Positions 36,001 through 42,814 of a DNA stretch of 64,000 bases are shown piece after piece; the stretch's first letter is position 1, and each line of letters starts with the position of its first letter. The DNA is taken from contig JAYJMM010000110.1 in the NCBI GenBank assembly GCA_037349105.1, positions 1,798,001-1,862,000 on the forward strand, in the 5' to 3' direction. The DNA comes from Limnomonas spitsbergensis. Its lineage: Eukaryota; Chlorophyta; Chlorophyceae; Chlamydomonadales. The translations under genes and the position numbers were made by a program. A model generated the notes under the pieces. That model had not been told where the DNA came from, searched no databases, and saw nothing but the letters and a program-made list of their open reading frames with translations.

Positions 36001-39000
36001 CCGCCTCCTACTTGCGTTGTGCCTCTGCTACAGCCCGCCTCCTAGCCCTCTGCGCACTTGCTTCCTCCTGTCTCCTTGCCTGAGGCAGCCTGCTTCCTAG
36101 CCCTCTCATCACCTGCTTCCTTCGTACTTGCTGCGGCCTTTCTCCTGGCCCTCTCAACGCTTGCCTCCTCCTTTTCTGCAACTTTAGGGCTTCCCTCCCG
36201 GCCCTCTTTAAGTCCTTGGGGCCTAGTTGCCTCCTGGCCTTCTTCACCCCTGTGGGGCTTGCCTCTTGGCCCTCATCAACCCTATGGGGCCTGCCTCCTG
36301 GACCTCTTCACACCTTTGGGGCTTGCCTCTTGGCCCTTTTCACATCTGTGGGGCTTGCCTCTTGGCCCTCTTCACACCTGCATCCTCCTTTCCGCGCAAT
36401 GCTGCAGGTGCACCCTCAGGAGGCGAGGCATACATCAACACACAGCGCGAGTTTCTGCACCAACTTCGCCTACACTCGTCACCAGGTGTGTGTGCGTGCG
36501 TGTGTGTGTGTGTGTGTGTCACTGTCCGTGTCCTGGGTCTTCTGCTACGCTTCAGCGACCATGCAACGCGAGTTCCTGCGCCAGCTTCACCTTCACTGGT
36601 CACCAATTGTGTTGGTGTGTGCTTGTGTGTTGGTGTGCATGTGTGTTGGTGTGTGTGTGTGTGTCTCTCTGTTTGTGTTATGGGTCCTCTGCAGGTACGT
36701 TTTGGCTCACTTATAGCAAACTTGCCCAACTTGTCCCTTTCACTGGGGGCGGGGCTGCTTGGGGACCTTCCCACGGAACCAACTCGCTGAAATAAGTTAA
36801 ATAAGCACACATGTGAAGATGTGTGTGGATATGTGTGGGTGTGTGTGTGGATATGTGTGTGGGTGTGTAAGTTTCAGAGTGATTTATTGCCAGTGACTCG
36901 GGAAAGCAACAGCAGCGAATGCAGGTGTGTGTTTTGGCTCACCCACAGCGCACTTGCCCAACTTGTCCCTTTCAATTGTGGCGGGCCTGCTGGGGGACCT
37001 CCCATTGGGAACCAGCTCACTCAAATAAGTAAGATACAATAAGTGTGGATGTGTGAGTTTCAGTGTGTTTGGTTGCCAGTGATGCGGGAATGTAGCAGCA
37101 GCAGCGAATGCAGGTTGGTGTTTTTGCACGCACCCATTGCCCACTTTTGCCCTGCTTGCCCTTCTTTCACCGGAGGCATGTTGTATCGCGTTGATATCAG
37201 TTACACCAGAGGATCCAGATGGGGTGAATGGCCTCTCACACTTTATTCTAGGATTGTCACACACGTAGGGCAAATGAATGGCAATGGCCGCAGGCCGTGC
37301 AATGGCTGCAGTGCAGAGCATGACCAGGGTCGTGCAATGGCTGCAGTGCAGAGCATGACCAGGGTCATGCAATGGGTTTAGGGTTCAGTATCTCCAAGTG
37401 CTAGCCGGACTTGATTTGTTTCCCCTCCGTTTTTTCTTCGAGTCGGAGATAATTGCATTTTGTCCGTTTTCCCGAAGTGTGACAAGTGTGATGTATTCCA
37501 TTGAGATGCTGATTCAGGCAGCCCATGGAATAGTGTGTGTCTTTGTGTGTGCAGGCACAGGTGCAGCCGCAGCCATTCATCCAAGCACCCCGACCAGCTC
37601 CGCCATAGGACACACCTCTTGGGATCTGCCGCAGCCTGGCTCGGTGCACGGGAGGATGCCCGGCGCCTCCGGAGTCGCTCAAGGCGGCGGCGACGACGGC
37701 AGCGGGCCAACGCCGCTCTCCGGGCAGCAGCAGCGGCGCGGGCCGGCCGGCTTCCCAGGATTTGCGTCGGATGGCGCAGCAGCAGCGGCCGCGGGGGCGG
37801 GAGTTTCTGATCGTGCAGAGGATGCCGCCCGGCGGGGCCAGGGCCGGGACGGCGCCAGGGGGGCTGGCGGTGGAACGGCCGTCGGGGGAGGCGCACCCGG
37901 ACAGCAGCAGGGCTCTGCGGCCACAACATCCAGCAAGGTGCGCACCGTTTGGTTCTGGTCAAAGGATCACACTTAGACGTACACTGTGTACACTTTTGTA
38001 AGACACACATCTAGCTAGATTACTCTTACAGTCATACCGCGCCCTCCATACCAGTGGGAAGTGTGATGTGATGGAAAAGCCTCCTGACGCTCTGTGCGCA
38101 TAGATGGTGTTGCAATGCTGCATCATTCTCCCACATGCATTTCGAGAAGGGCTATGAGTGTTGTGTGAATGTTGTGTGAATGTTGTGACAACATCTAACG
38201 TGTACGCTCGCACGTGTTTGTGACTTAATGTGTACCGTATGTGTGTATGACCATGTGCATGCGTTCGTATGTTGGTTCCTCGTCGCAGTTTCCTCCTTAT
38301 TTCATTAGCAACTATGAAGAAAATGGAGCAGTTTCTACGAAGTCCATACCGTTGTCCCCATGTGATTATGTATCCCTTTGCTGCTTGCCCTGTGTGGCCT
38401 GGTTGAAACCCTCTTATCTTAGTACAAAACTTGATGCAAACCCAAGTGAAAAAACTGGCGCAAAACCTGGCACAATCACTGAACCCTGGCCCCTGAACAG
38501 GGCACGTCTTCCGAGTTCCCGTCTATGCTGGCGGTAAGCTCCTCGTCCTCCTCTGACCATGCGGGCGGCCGCCGTACTGGGGATAATATCTCAAGCATCG
38601 GCTCGCTGGCCACGATGACAACAATGGGTGCGGGCGAGGAGGCGGACAGCGGCCCTCTGGCGTTGCTTCCCCCCGTGGCCGAAGCGGGCGCCCGGCGGGG
38701 CAACAGCGCGACCAGCTACAGGAAGCCCCCGCTGGCTCCGGCAGCTCAGGGTGCGGGCAGCGGGGGTGGGGGCGCCGGCTCTGCTGAAATTTCCTCTGAC
38801 TGGGGATCTGATGGCCAGCGTGGCGCCCAGCTCAGGCTGGCGGCGAACAGCTCGCCCAGCTTTGCGGCGGGGATGGCGTCCGGCTTCGACGAGGCCTCTT
38901 CCTCGACAGTGGGGTCTGCCGCCGCGCCCGGACCGGGTTCGGCGGGCGGGCTGATGGAGGGTGCGCTGGACGCGCGGCTGGATGACAGCAGCAGCTCCAC

Positions 39001-39061
39001 GAGCAGCCCGGAGCACAGCAGGGCCTCTAGTGCCCTTGCGCTGATCCCAATTGGCGTATGA
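6045..39061 (+). CDS. Giant 30-exon gene: acidic/disordered N-terminal half plus long coiled coil; possible centriole/transition-fibre protein
   Basis: Exons: 6045-6105, 6181-6209, 6875-7037, 8185-8647, 10487-10635, 11260-11397, 11510-11559, 12674-12776, 13402-13812, 14193-14631, 14916-15042, 15548-15702, 16837-17752, 18696-18833, 21712-21840, 23659-23730, 25857-26015, 27420-27548, 28564-28617, 29633-29770, 31627-31796, 32025-32157, 32646-32708, 33469-33623, 33991-34126, 34765-34933, 35499-35732, 36408-36485, 37555-37937, 38501-39061. Sum 6105 nt; every junction keeps phase. Residues 1-760: Ser/Gly/Ala-rich with acidic motifs ([60 protein letters not shown]). Residues ~763-1000: poly-Gln and repeated GVTPL/PPGIT motifs. 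Residues ~1025-1616: Ala/Glu/Arg-rich coiled coil. Residues 1617-2034: GSPFKMVP, a [12 protein letters not shown] helix and a low-complexity tail. Acidic patches plus a C-terminal coiled coil recall Fas-binding-factor-1-type proteins, but that is only a resemblance. First two exons are the least certain; a 13-codon exon at 30989-31027 is possible. Confidence 0.78.
7110..7262. repeat. GCATGC-rich tandem repeat (about 52-nt unit)
   Basis: The phrase 'catgctcaagcatgcacact' with 'gtatggcatgctccagcatg' recurs about 2.5 times. Each unit has several GCATGC palindromes. It lies in the intron after exon 3 of the giant gene. Confidence 0.8.
7690..7890. repeat. 35-nt minisatellite, about 5 copies
   Basis: Unit begins 'catttgctgtgcatgctggc' and ends 'ttgccactctcctcc'. 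It gives open frames on both strands, but no codon bias or splice context supports translation. Intronic. Confidence 0.85.
8943..10195. repeat. 26-nt minisatellite, about 48 copies
   Basis: The unit is 'aggcctggcaggcaagcagc' plus 'cagcag', with GG/GA and AG/AA variants. Reverse-strand frames of up to 423 codons ([10 protein letters not shown] type) are by-products of the 26-nt period and should not be annotated. Each unit contains CAGGCAAGC, a match to the GC-AG class donor, and CCAGCAG. It fills the intron between exons 4 and 5 of the giant gene. Confidence 0.95.
10636..10985. repeat. Degenerate ~38-nt repeat derived from the end of exon 5
   Basis: About nine units of 'gaagctgccagtcaa' followed by GGTAGGT-like sequence. 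The first unit is the end of exon 5 itself (AEKLPVK, donor at 10636), so the array looks like serial copies of an exon end with its donor. Confidence 0.75.
12008..12137 (+). pseudogene. Partial copy of exon 3 of the gene at 3837-5699
   Basis: This matches about 5000-5190 closely, from 'tttactccagatc' through the codons for [11 protein letters not shown] and [11 protein letters not shown] to the donor GTGAG at the copied exon end. It sits in the intron between exons 7 and 8 of the giant gene, about 7 kb from its source, and has no flanking exons of that gene. Likely a non-functional segmental copy, though it could be spliced in as a cryptic exon. Confidence 0.85.
12421..12492. repeat. 11-nt repeat (CTATTCCTGGC), about 7 copies
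   Basis: Head-to-tail copies of 'ctattcctggc' with CC and TT variants, in the intron before exon 8. Confidence 0.8.
12817..12960 (+). repeat. Two further copies of the exon 8 end plus donor
   Basis: The end of exon 8 (codons for [13 protein letters not shown], then G|GTGAGA at 12776) is repeated at 12824-12871 and 12915-12960 with its following intron sequence ('catggggagcacta'). The first copy keeps an intact donor; in the second it reads TTCGTCAG. Confidence 0.85.
15703..16360 (+). repeat. GT-rich intron with copies of the exon 12 end
   Basis: Exon 12 ends 'agcagacagcgaactccgag' then 'tccactgggcag|gt'. Near-copies end at about 15780, 15885 and 16155, each followed by GT-repeat sequence that also forms a donor. 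Long GT runs lie between them. Confidence 0.8.
16450..16825. repeat. ~65-nt satellite with poly-C runs, about 5 copies
   Basis: Each unit has 'agagtggacaagcgtgtgtc', 'aacc', a C run, 'tctgtatgtatagggtttag' and another C run. It directly precedes the acceptor of exon 13. Confidence 0.9.
18921..19162 (+). repeat. Two degenerate copies of the exon 14 end
   Basis: The exon 14 end ([13 protein letters not shown], donor at 18834) is echoed at 18921-18963 with an intact CAG|GTGTGT and at 19121-19162 where the donor is lost. G runs and GT runs lie between. Confidence 0.75.
19822..21711 (+). repeat. 118-nt satellite: 16 copies of the exon 15 acceptor and first codons
   Basis: Units begin at 19822, 19940, 20059, 20177, 20295, 20413, 20531, 20649, 20767, 20885, 21004, 21122, 21240, 21358, 21476 and 21594; the genuine exon 15 starts at 21712 as the seventeenth. 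Each starts with CCCTTCAG|GCGCTGTCGG, that is, an intact acceptor plus codons for ALSVSEAS, and then diverges from the exon into 'gcccttcacccccagaacat' and about 65 nt more. Older, more diverged copies may be seen at 19195 and 19353. Confidence 0.95.
21841..22335 (+). repeat. Copies of the exon 15 end, then a 49-nt G-rich repeat
   Basis: Exon 15 ends 'gagacagatcgactcagg' before GTGAGA at 21841. Copies of that end with the donor finish at about 21918, 22002 and 22085. From 22100 a G-rich ~49-nt unit ('gggtgggaatgacaggggcg') repeats about four times. Confidence 0.85.
22930..23545. repeat. 21-nt minisatellite, about 29 copies
   Basis: Unit 'actgctttgactcaaggccg' plus T. The 21-nt length keeps frames open on both strands (TALTQGR forward; QSSTALS reverse), but no splice sites link it to the gene in a way that preserves phase. 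It lies in the intron before exon 16. Confidence 0.93.
24225..25830. repeat. 15-nt minisatellite CCATGGCATTATACC, about 107 copies
   Basis: A nearly uniform array; most units are 15 nt and about ten are 16 nt. All three forward frames and two reverse frames are free of stops, so several 500-690-codon frames appear ([15 protein letters not shown]). They shift frame at each 16-nt unit and have no biased substitutions, so they are artefacts. It sits in the intron before the exon at 25857. Confidence 0.97.
26049..26105 (+). pseudogene. Copy of the end of the exon at 25857-26015
   Basis: It repeats 'gtgcacaagcaccggcttag' through 'gctgctctatctgacaag' with several substitutions. The donor is mutated: CAAG|ATAAGA in place of CAAG|GTGAGA. 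Confidence 0.85.
26440..27245. repeat. 22-nt minisatellite, about 36 copies
   Basis: Unit 'ggtgggactgactcctttct' plus AT, with GACTCC / GAATCG variants. Intronic; no coding support. Confidence 0.93.
27246..27419 (+). repeat. Two upstream copies of the exon start at 27420
   Basis: The true acceptor reads TTGACTCAG|GTCCGCTCGG. Copies at about 27250 (GACTGAG|GACCGCTCGG) and 27338 (GACTCAT|GTCCGCTCGA) carry the same exon start followed by 'gaattctgaactgacaa'. The second has lost the AG, the first has a weakened site. Confidence 0.8.
27600..28030. repeat. G-rich repeats, including ~30-nt GGGGGGCAATGGCAGGCAGTGT units
   Basis: From 27826 to 27985 the phrase 'caatggcaggcagtgtgggg' recurs about six times. 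Upstream, 'gggagggaggctagggtggg' variants repeat the exon end 'gagggaggccaag' of 27548. No coding support. Confidence 0.8.
28110..28330. repeat. 20-nt minisatellite (ACCAAGATTTGTTGGTTGGC), about 11 copies
   Basis: Regular head-to-tail units with G/C and T/C variants; intronic. Confidence 0.92.
28795..29250. repeat. Polypyrimidine tract (CCCCTCTCCCCCTGC)n, about 450 nt
   Basis: Pure C/T-rich array with a periodic G. It lies between the exons at 28564 and 29633 and could form unusual structures or serve as one long polypyrimidine tract. Confidence 0.9.
29410..29480 (+). pseudogene. Copy of the exon at 29633 with an in-frame stop
   Basis: It matches the start of exon 29633-29770 ('gccaccctgcagggcaccat', 'gcagcatgacaag', 'gacatgaagcgcgaggcaat'). 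GAG is changed to TAG in the copied frame and the acceptor reads CAAG|TAG rather than CAG|GTC. Confidence 0.85.
29771..30690 (+). repeat. Satellite in which each unit runs GTAAG ... GTGCAG
   Basis: About 25 short units (~33-38 nt) in pairs of ~70 nt: 'gtaagagggggaagacccct' then 'ccctgctttgtgcag'. The first GTAAG is the genuine donor of exon 29633-29770. Every unit therefore starts with a donor consensus and ends with an acceptor-like CAG; alternating units read 'gcagttggcatgca'. Confidence 0.9.
30691..30945 (+). repeat. Two further copies of the exon 29633-29770 end
   Basis: Codons for [20 protein letters not shown] reappear at 30694-30783 and 30862-30925, expanded by repeated 'gaacagcgcatgcag' blocks. 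The first ends in an intact CAG|GTAAGA; the second ends in CAG|GCAAGA. Confidence 0.85.
32385..32580 (+). repeat. Two copies of the exon at 32646-32708
   Basis: Exon 32646-32708 ([16 protein letters not shown]) is echoed at about 32391-32432 and 32500-32548. The second copy keeps the CAACAG acceptor. Both diverge into 'ttgcccgcctacctgcctac' type repeats. Confidence 0.82.
33257..33288 (+). pseudogene. Copy of the start of the exon at 33469
   Basis: It has CTTCAG|GATCAATCAACAGAGC and 'tggcgcagtccgcc', matching the true CCCAG|GATCAATCGACCGAGC. The acceptor is intact. Confidence 0.85.
33624..33990 (+). repeat. Four degenerate copies of the start of the exon at 33991
   Basis: The exon start 'gcgaccgagctagatgcaat' is echoed near 33628, 33709, 33797 and 33871 within a ~80-nt repeat that also contains 'cacacttctggtgatgcatg'. 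The acceptor differs in each copy. Confidence 0.8.
34127..34345. repeat. ~88-nt repeat, about 2.5 copies
   Basis: Starts at the donor of the exon ending at 34126 ('gaattgaagaaggtaggttc') and repeats 'gtgtgggattggctggccca' with 'agtccaagcaaaagaagggt', so each copy repeats the donor region. Confidence 0.8.
35041..35210 (+). repeat. Two copies of the end of the exon at 34765-34933
   Basis: The exon end coding for [14 protein letters not shown] is echoed at 35046-35085 and 35159-35205 ('cagggcatgcccatcccttt'). The copied donors are degraded ('aggatgagca'). Confidence 0.82.
35805..35935 (+). repeat. Two copies of the end of the exon at 35499-35732
   Basis: The exon end [11 protein letters not shown] is echoed at 35812-35850 and 35895-35929. 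The second ends CAG|GTGTGTG, an intact donor. Confidence 0.82.
36555..36610 (+). pseudogene. Copy of the end of the exon at 36408-36485
   Basis: The stretch repeats 'cgcgagtttctgcaccaact' as 'cgcgagttcctgcgccagct' and continues to the donor position (CACCA|ATTGTG), where the donor is lost. Confidence 0.82.
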
Positions 39062-39638
39062 GAGGACTCAGGCAGGGAGCTAGGGGACACCTTGTATTTG
39101 AGCCTTGACTTTTTGTTTTTATGTCCATGATCCTGACCCATGGGATTCGGGTACACATCCTTGTTTGACTCGTTTTTCGATTGAAATTTTTCGAAATCTT
39201 CCCAGGTTCGGCCATGACTGACCCTTATTTTCACCCTGATCACACCCATTGTGACTGCCAATCAGCGATTCAACGTACTTCTTGTTGGCTGACAACTGTC
39301 ATGCACATAATCTCGTACTTCTTGTTGGCTGACAACTGTCATGCACTTAATCTCGTTTGCCGTTGAGTTGCTACTGTATGGAAAGATGTAACTAATAAAT
39401 CGTGCTGTATCCTTCACCCCCGTGGTAGCGTTTAGATTTTCTGGTTTAGATGGACATGCTACCACGCCGCACACAAGATCTCCCGCGCCCACCAGTCCGC
39501 AATGTCTTAGATGTACCGCACTTGCTTAGGTGTACGAGACATAGTATTCAGTGCACGCTATCAAGCCATCAAACGTTCAAGAACCTTCACCGACTGAAAC
39601 ACGAGTACACATTACAGTTCAGCATCGAGAGAACTGCA
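39062..39638. other. Intergenic region between the giant gene and the STPGR gene
   Basis: It would hold the 3' UTR of the giant gene and the promoter of the next. A 42-nt direct repeat ('gtacttcttgttggctgaca' with 'actgtcatgcac') occurs at 39278 and 39316. The reading frame of the next gene is open back to an ATG at 39450, so some of this may be coding. Confidence 0.6.
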
Positions 39639-41933
39639 ATGGTGGCTGAGGACCCAGCATGCCGCATGCTTAGGTCGGGCTTTGCAAAGCAAGCCAAGAG
39701 CGTTAACATCACCGAACCTGCATATGGATTTGGCACAGCTGGTCGTGATAATTACAACAAAGTGAGCCGAATTTCCCTGCATGAGAAGTCCTGCACGCCT
39801 CCAATTGGTTTTGACATGACGGTCGCGAACTTCGAAATTTCGCCCTGTTCCTCTTGTCCGAAAGTGCCGCTGCAAACACATTGCATTCCTCGCCCTGATT
39901 GCTCATGCATTCACATTTATTTGTTGGCATCAACTGCTGCACCCGATGAATCGATTGTGGGCGCGGATCTCACAAGCCAAACTTCCCCCACTGTCCAACA
40001 GCTTTACTTGTCCCAAGAGCAATCAAAAGCACAATCGGGGAACGTCAGTCAAGGGGCGGTGTACAAGGTATATCAGGCTATCGGCCCTCAGCCCGATTCT
40101 AAGTACCCATCTGCAGCGGCCTCGGGCTTCGGCACATCATCCCGATCAATCAAATATGGATCCAATAACACGCCGGGCCCAGGTAAGAAGCGGGGGATAA
40201 TGACATGAGTAGATATATAGGCGTCCCAGTGGAAGCTGTGAGGATATGCAGGACAACAGAGCGTTGATGTGTTCTGCGAGGGAAACGTCTCAGACGGCCC
40301 TTGCCCATTCTGTCCCCTCTTGCTCCCCGTGTAGCGAGACTCAGACGACCAATATTTGAATCCACCAACCTTGCACAGGCACGTACCCCGTGGGAGGAGG
40401 CATCGGCCCCATGAAGGAGTCGCGGCACGAGACTGCCTCGCGCACCGTATTCGGCAGCTCGACGCGAGACGGCTCTGCCAAAGTGTTCTTAGAGGAGGAG
40501 CTTATGAAGGTTAACTTCGGCCGCGAGTCCCCGGGGCCCTGCTCCTACACCACTCCCTCGGGGCATGGCAAGCAGACTGACAGCAAGTACCTGTCAAACC
40601 CGGCATACAAGCAGGGCACGTCGAGTAGATTTGCGGAGAAGAACACTTGGAAGGATGTGCCTGGGGCTGGAACCTATGCCAACAACTACCCGTCAGTTGG
40701 CAAGCAGACGCTGTCCACAAAGCAGACGGGACCCACACCGAAGATCGGTACCAGCCAACGGGATGTGTGCACAAAAAAGGTGCGCTCGTGCCAAGTTAGC
40801 ACGTTGGGACTGGGGGTGTATCAGAGTCGGTGCATGGCAGCATGCTTAAAGAAGTGTGAAGAGCGCCAGCTCGTACAACAGCTTCCCAATTCGTCTGGGA
40901 GCAGCCATGCTGTCCACAATAGTGGGCTTTGACATGCGGAAAGCTATTCCCATTGTGCATGGCAAGTGGGTTGCTATAGGTTTTCAAATTCAAAAAACAT
41001 TACCCTGGTCATCTCGAGAGGATCCAGGTCACAGGTCAGTGTCAGCTCCTCCGCCTCAACAGCACATTGCGCCACACAGGCTTACATTAATACAGTCCCA
41101 GGACAGCAGCGGCAGTAGCAGAGCTGACTGTCACCCAACAACATTGTGTCCCAGACATTTCAAGATCCAAAACGTAGCATCCAAAAATAAAGTGTCTGAC
41201 TCCTCCTCCTCCTCCTCCAGCCTTACTCTGGTGTTCTTCAACTCCAAGGAGCGCGAGCTGACCCAGTACGGTGGCATTGAGCCCAAGGCCCCGAATTTCA
41301 AAATCCGAAACAACTGCGCGCCTGACTCCTCCGCCTCCCACCGCTTGCTTCAGGTCTTCATCTCGAAGGAGCACGAGAAGGCCCAATATGGCGAGATCGG
41401 GCCAGGGCCTGGAAACGGACCCAGGCCTGAGTCATTCGGTACTCAGACGCTCTCCTCCAAGAAGACCAACCCAACCTGGGGCTTCGGCACATCCAAGGTG
41501 TGTCCATAGTGTGAGAGAATAGCAGATGAGGGAAAAAGGGTTAAAAGCTAAAAACCCTGGACACTGCACCCCTGAAATAACCAATACGGTATACACCCAT
41601 GGTATTGGAGCGGAGCAGATTAGGGTTTGAAGTCAGAACCTCTGGTCCTACAGGCTTCCAAGGGGACGGTTCGGTGTGTGAGCAGCGCAGCAGAGCATGT
41701 GTTACTTCAAGCGCCAAGGCATCAGCATCACGCAACCAAGGCAATTGGATCAACATCATTTCACGACGCATGCCAAGGGGCGACAGCTAAGGTCGCAAAT
41801 GAAGATCCCTATTCCCCCCCGTTCCTCCCACTGTTTTTGGCACCCTCGTTCCTGACCCCCTTTCTTTTCATCTGCGCAGAGGAGTCCAGGATATGACAAC
41901 AACACTCCAGGCCCAGGAACATACTACGCATAA
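39639..41933 (+). CDS. STPGR (sperm-tail PG-rich / SHIPPO-type) protein, 5 exons
   Basis: Exons: 39639-39761, 40002-40182, 40379-40779, 41354-41497, 41880-41933 (TAA); 903 nt, 300 residues, phases agree. Proteins of this family associate with microtubules, often as inner proteins of ciliary doublets. Two full NTPGPGTY motifs are visible (SNNTPGPG|TYPVGG across a junction, and NNTPGPGTYYA at the C-terminus) with ESPGPCSYTTPSG and VPGAGTYANNYP between. Recurrent modules are YGFGTAGRD, SGFGTSSR, WGFGTSK and VFISKEHEKAQYGE / LYLSQEQSKAQSG. The start at 39639 is chosen for its GCAATGG context; an in-frame ATG at 39450 would add 63 residues. The intron 39762-40001 has no stop in frame, so retention would add 80 codons without the family motifs. 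Confidence 0.87.
41215..41305 (+). pseudogene. Diverged copy of the start of STPGR exon 4
   Basis: Codons for VFFNSKERELTQYGGIEPKAPNF mirror the true exon start at 41354 (VFISKEHEKAQYGEIGPGP). The copy keeps the exon frame but its upstream acceptor is 'tactctg|gtgttc', without AG. Confidence 0.85.
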
Positions 41934-42814
41934 ACGACATGCCCCTGGGGGCGCAAAACTGGCGGCTTAGGCTGGAGCCACAGAAGCGCGGCGCCGTACG
42001 AGCCGGGCGGGCATGACTGTGTGATGACGCTTCGACCCGCCTTCTTGCCCTCCCCTGTCCCAGTCTGGACGGCCGCGTCACAAGGGGCTGGGGCAGCACA
42101 TTCTGGTAGCACAATCCGGCTGAACATGGGCCGTATCGTGCCGTATCATGGCACTTTGGTAGTACAATCCGGCTGAACCCGTGCCGCATTGCGCCGTATC
42201 ATGCCGTATCATGCTACCATGCAGCACATCTTGGGGTAGAATTTTGTTAACCAGGCATGAAAACACCTACCAATGCTGACTTCTGAATGCCAGGTTTTGG
42301 CCACTTGCAATGTCTCCCCCCTTGCATAACCTAAACGTACACTGCGGAGCTGTTGGTGGTGTGTCTCTCTCTCTCTGTGAACCAAAGCGTCTTTTGCATT
42401 TCGACAGGGAGGGTTGGATGGAGAGGGGGGCCTCTCCATTTGCAAGGGCCGGAAACACATATATAGCATAGCGATAGAACTGCATTGCCACTTGTGCCGT
42501 TTTGCCTTTGTCGGGTGAAAGGATCTGGTAGGGGCCTTTTTGACTGTTGGCCGGGGGGCAGGGCTGCATCATAAGCACACGTTTGCTCGAGGGCAAGGGG
42601 CAACCCCTGCGTATTACCGCTGCTGATTTCTCTTATGGCTAATTTCAACTGGATCTGGCTGGACCTGGCTGAATCTAACTTATTTGGTTTGGCTGGACCT
42701 GGCTGAATCTAACTTATTTGATTTGGCTGGACCTGGCTATTATTTTTCTCTTTCTGGCTAAACCATACCTCCGGCTGAATTCATTGCAGGCCGTGTTTCT
42801 GCTTAGAGCATGTT
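41934..42814. other. Intergenic region with small repeats
   Basis: No gene is seen. 'tagcacaatccggctgaaca' and 'tagtacaatccggctgaacc' form two units at about 42107-42180 with GTATCATGCCGTATCATG runs. At 42650-42745 'ggctggacctggctgaatct' with 'aacttatttg' repeats about 2.5 times. Confidence 0.6.
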
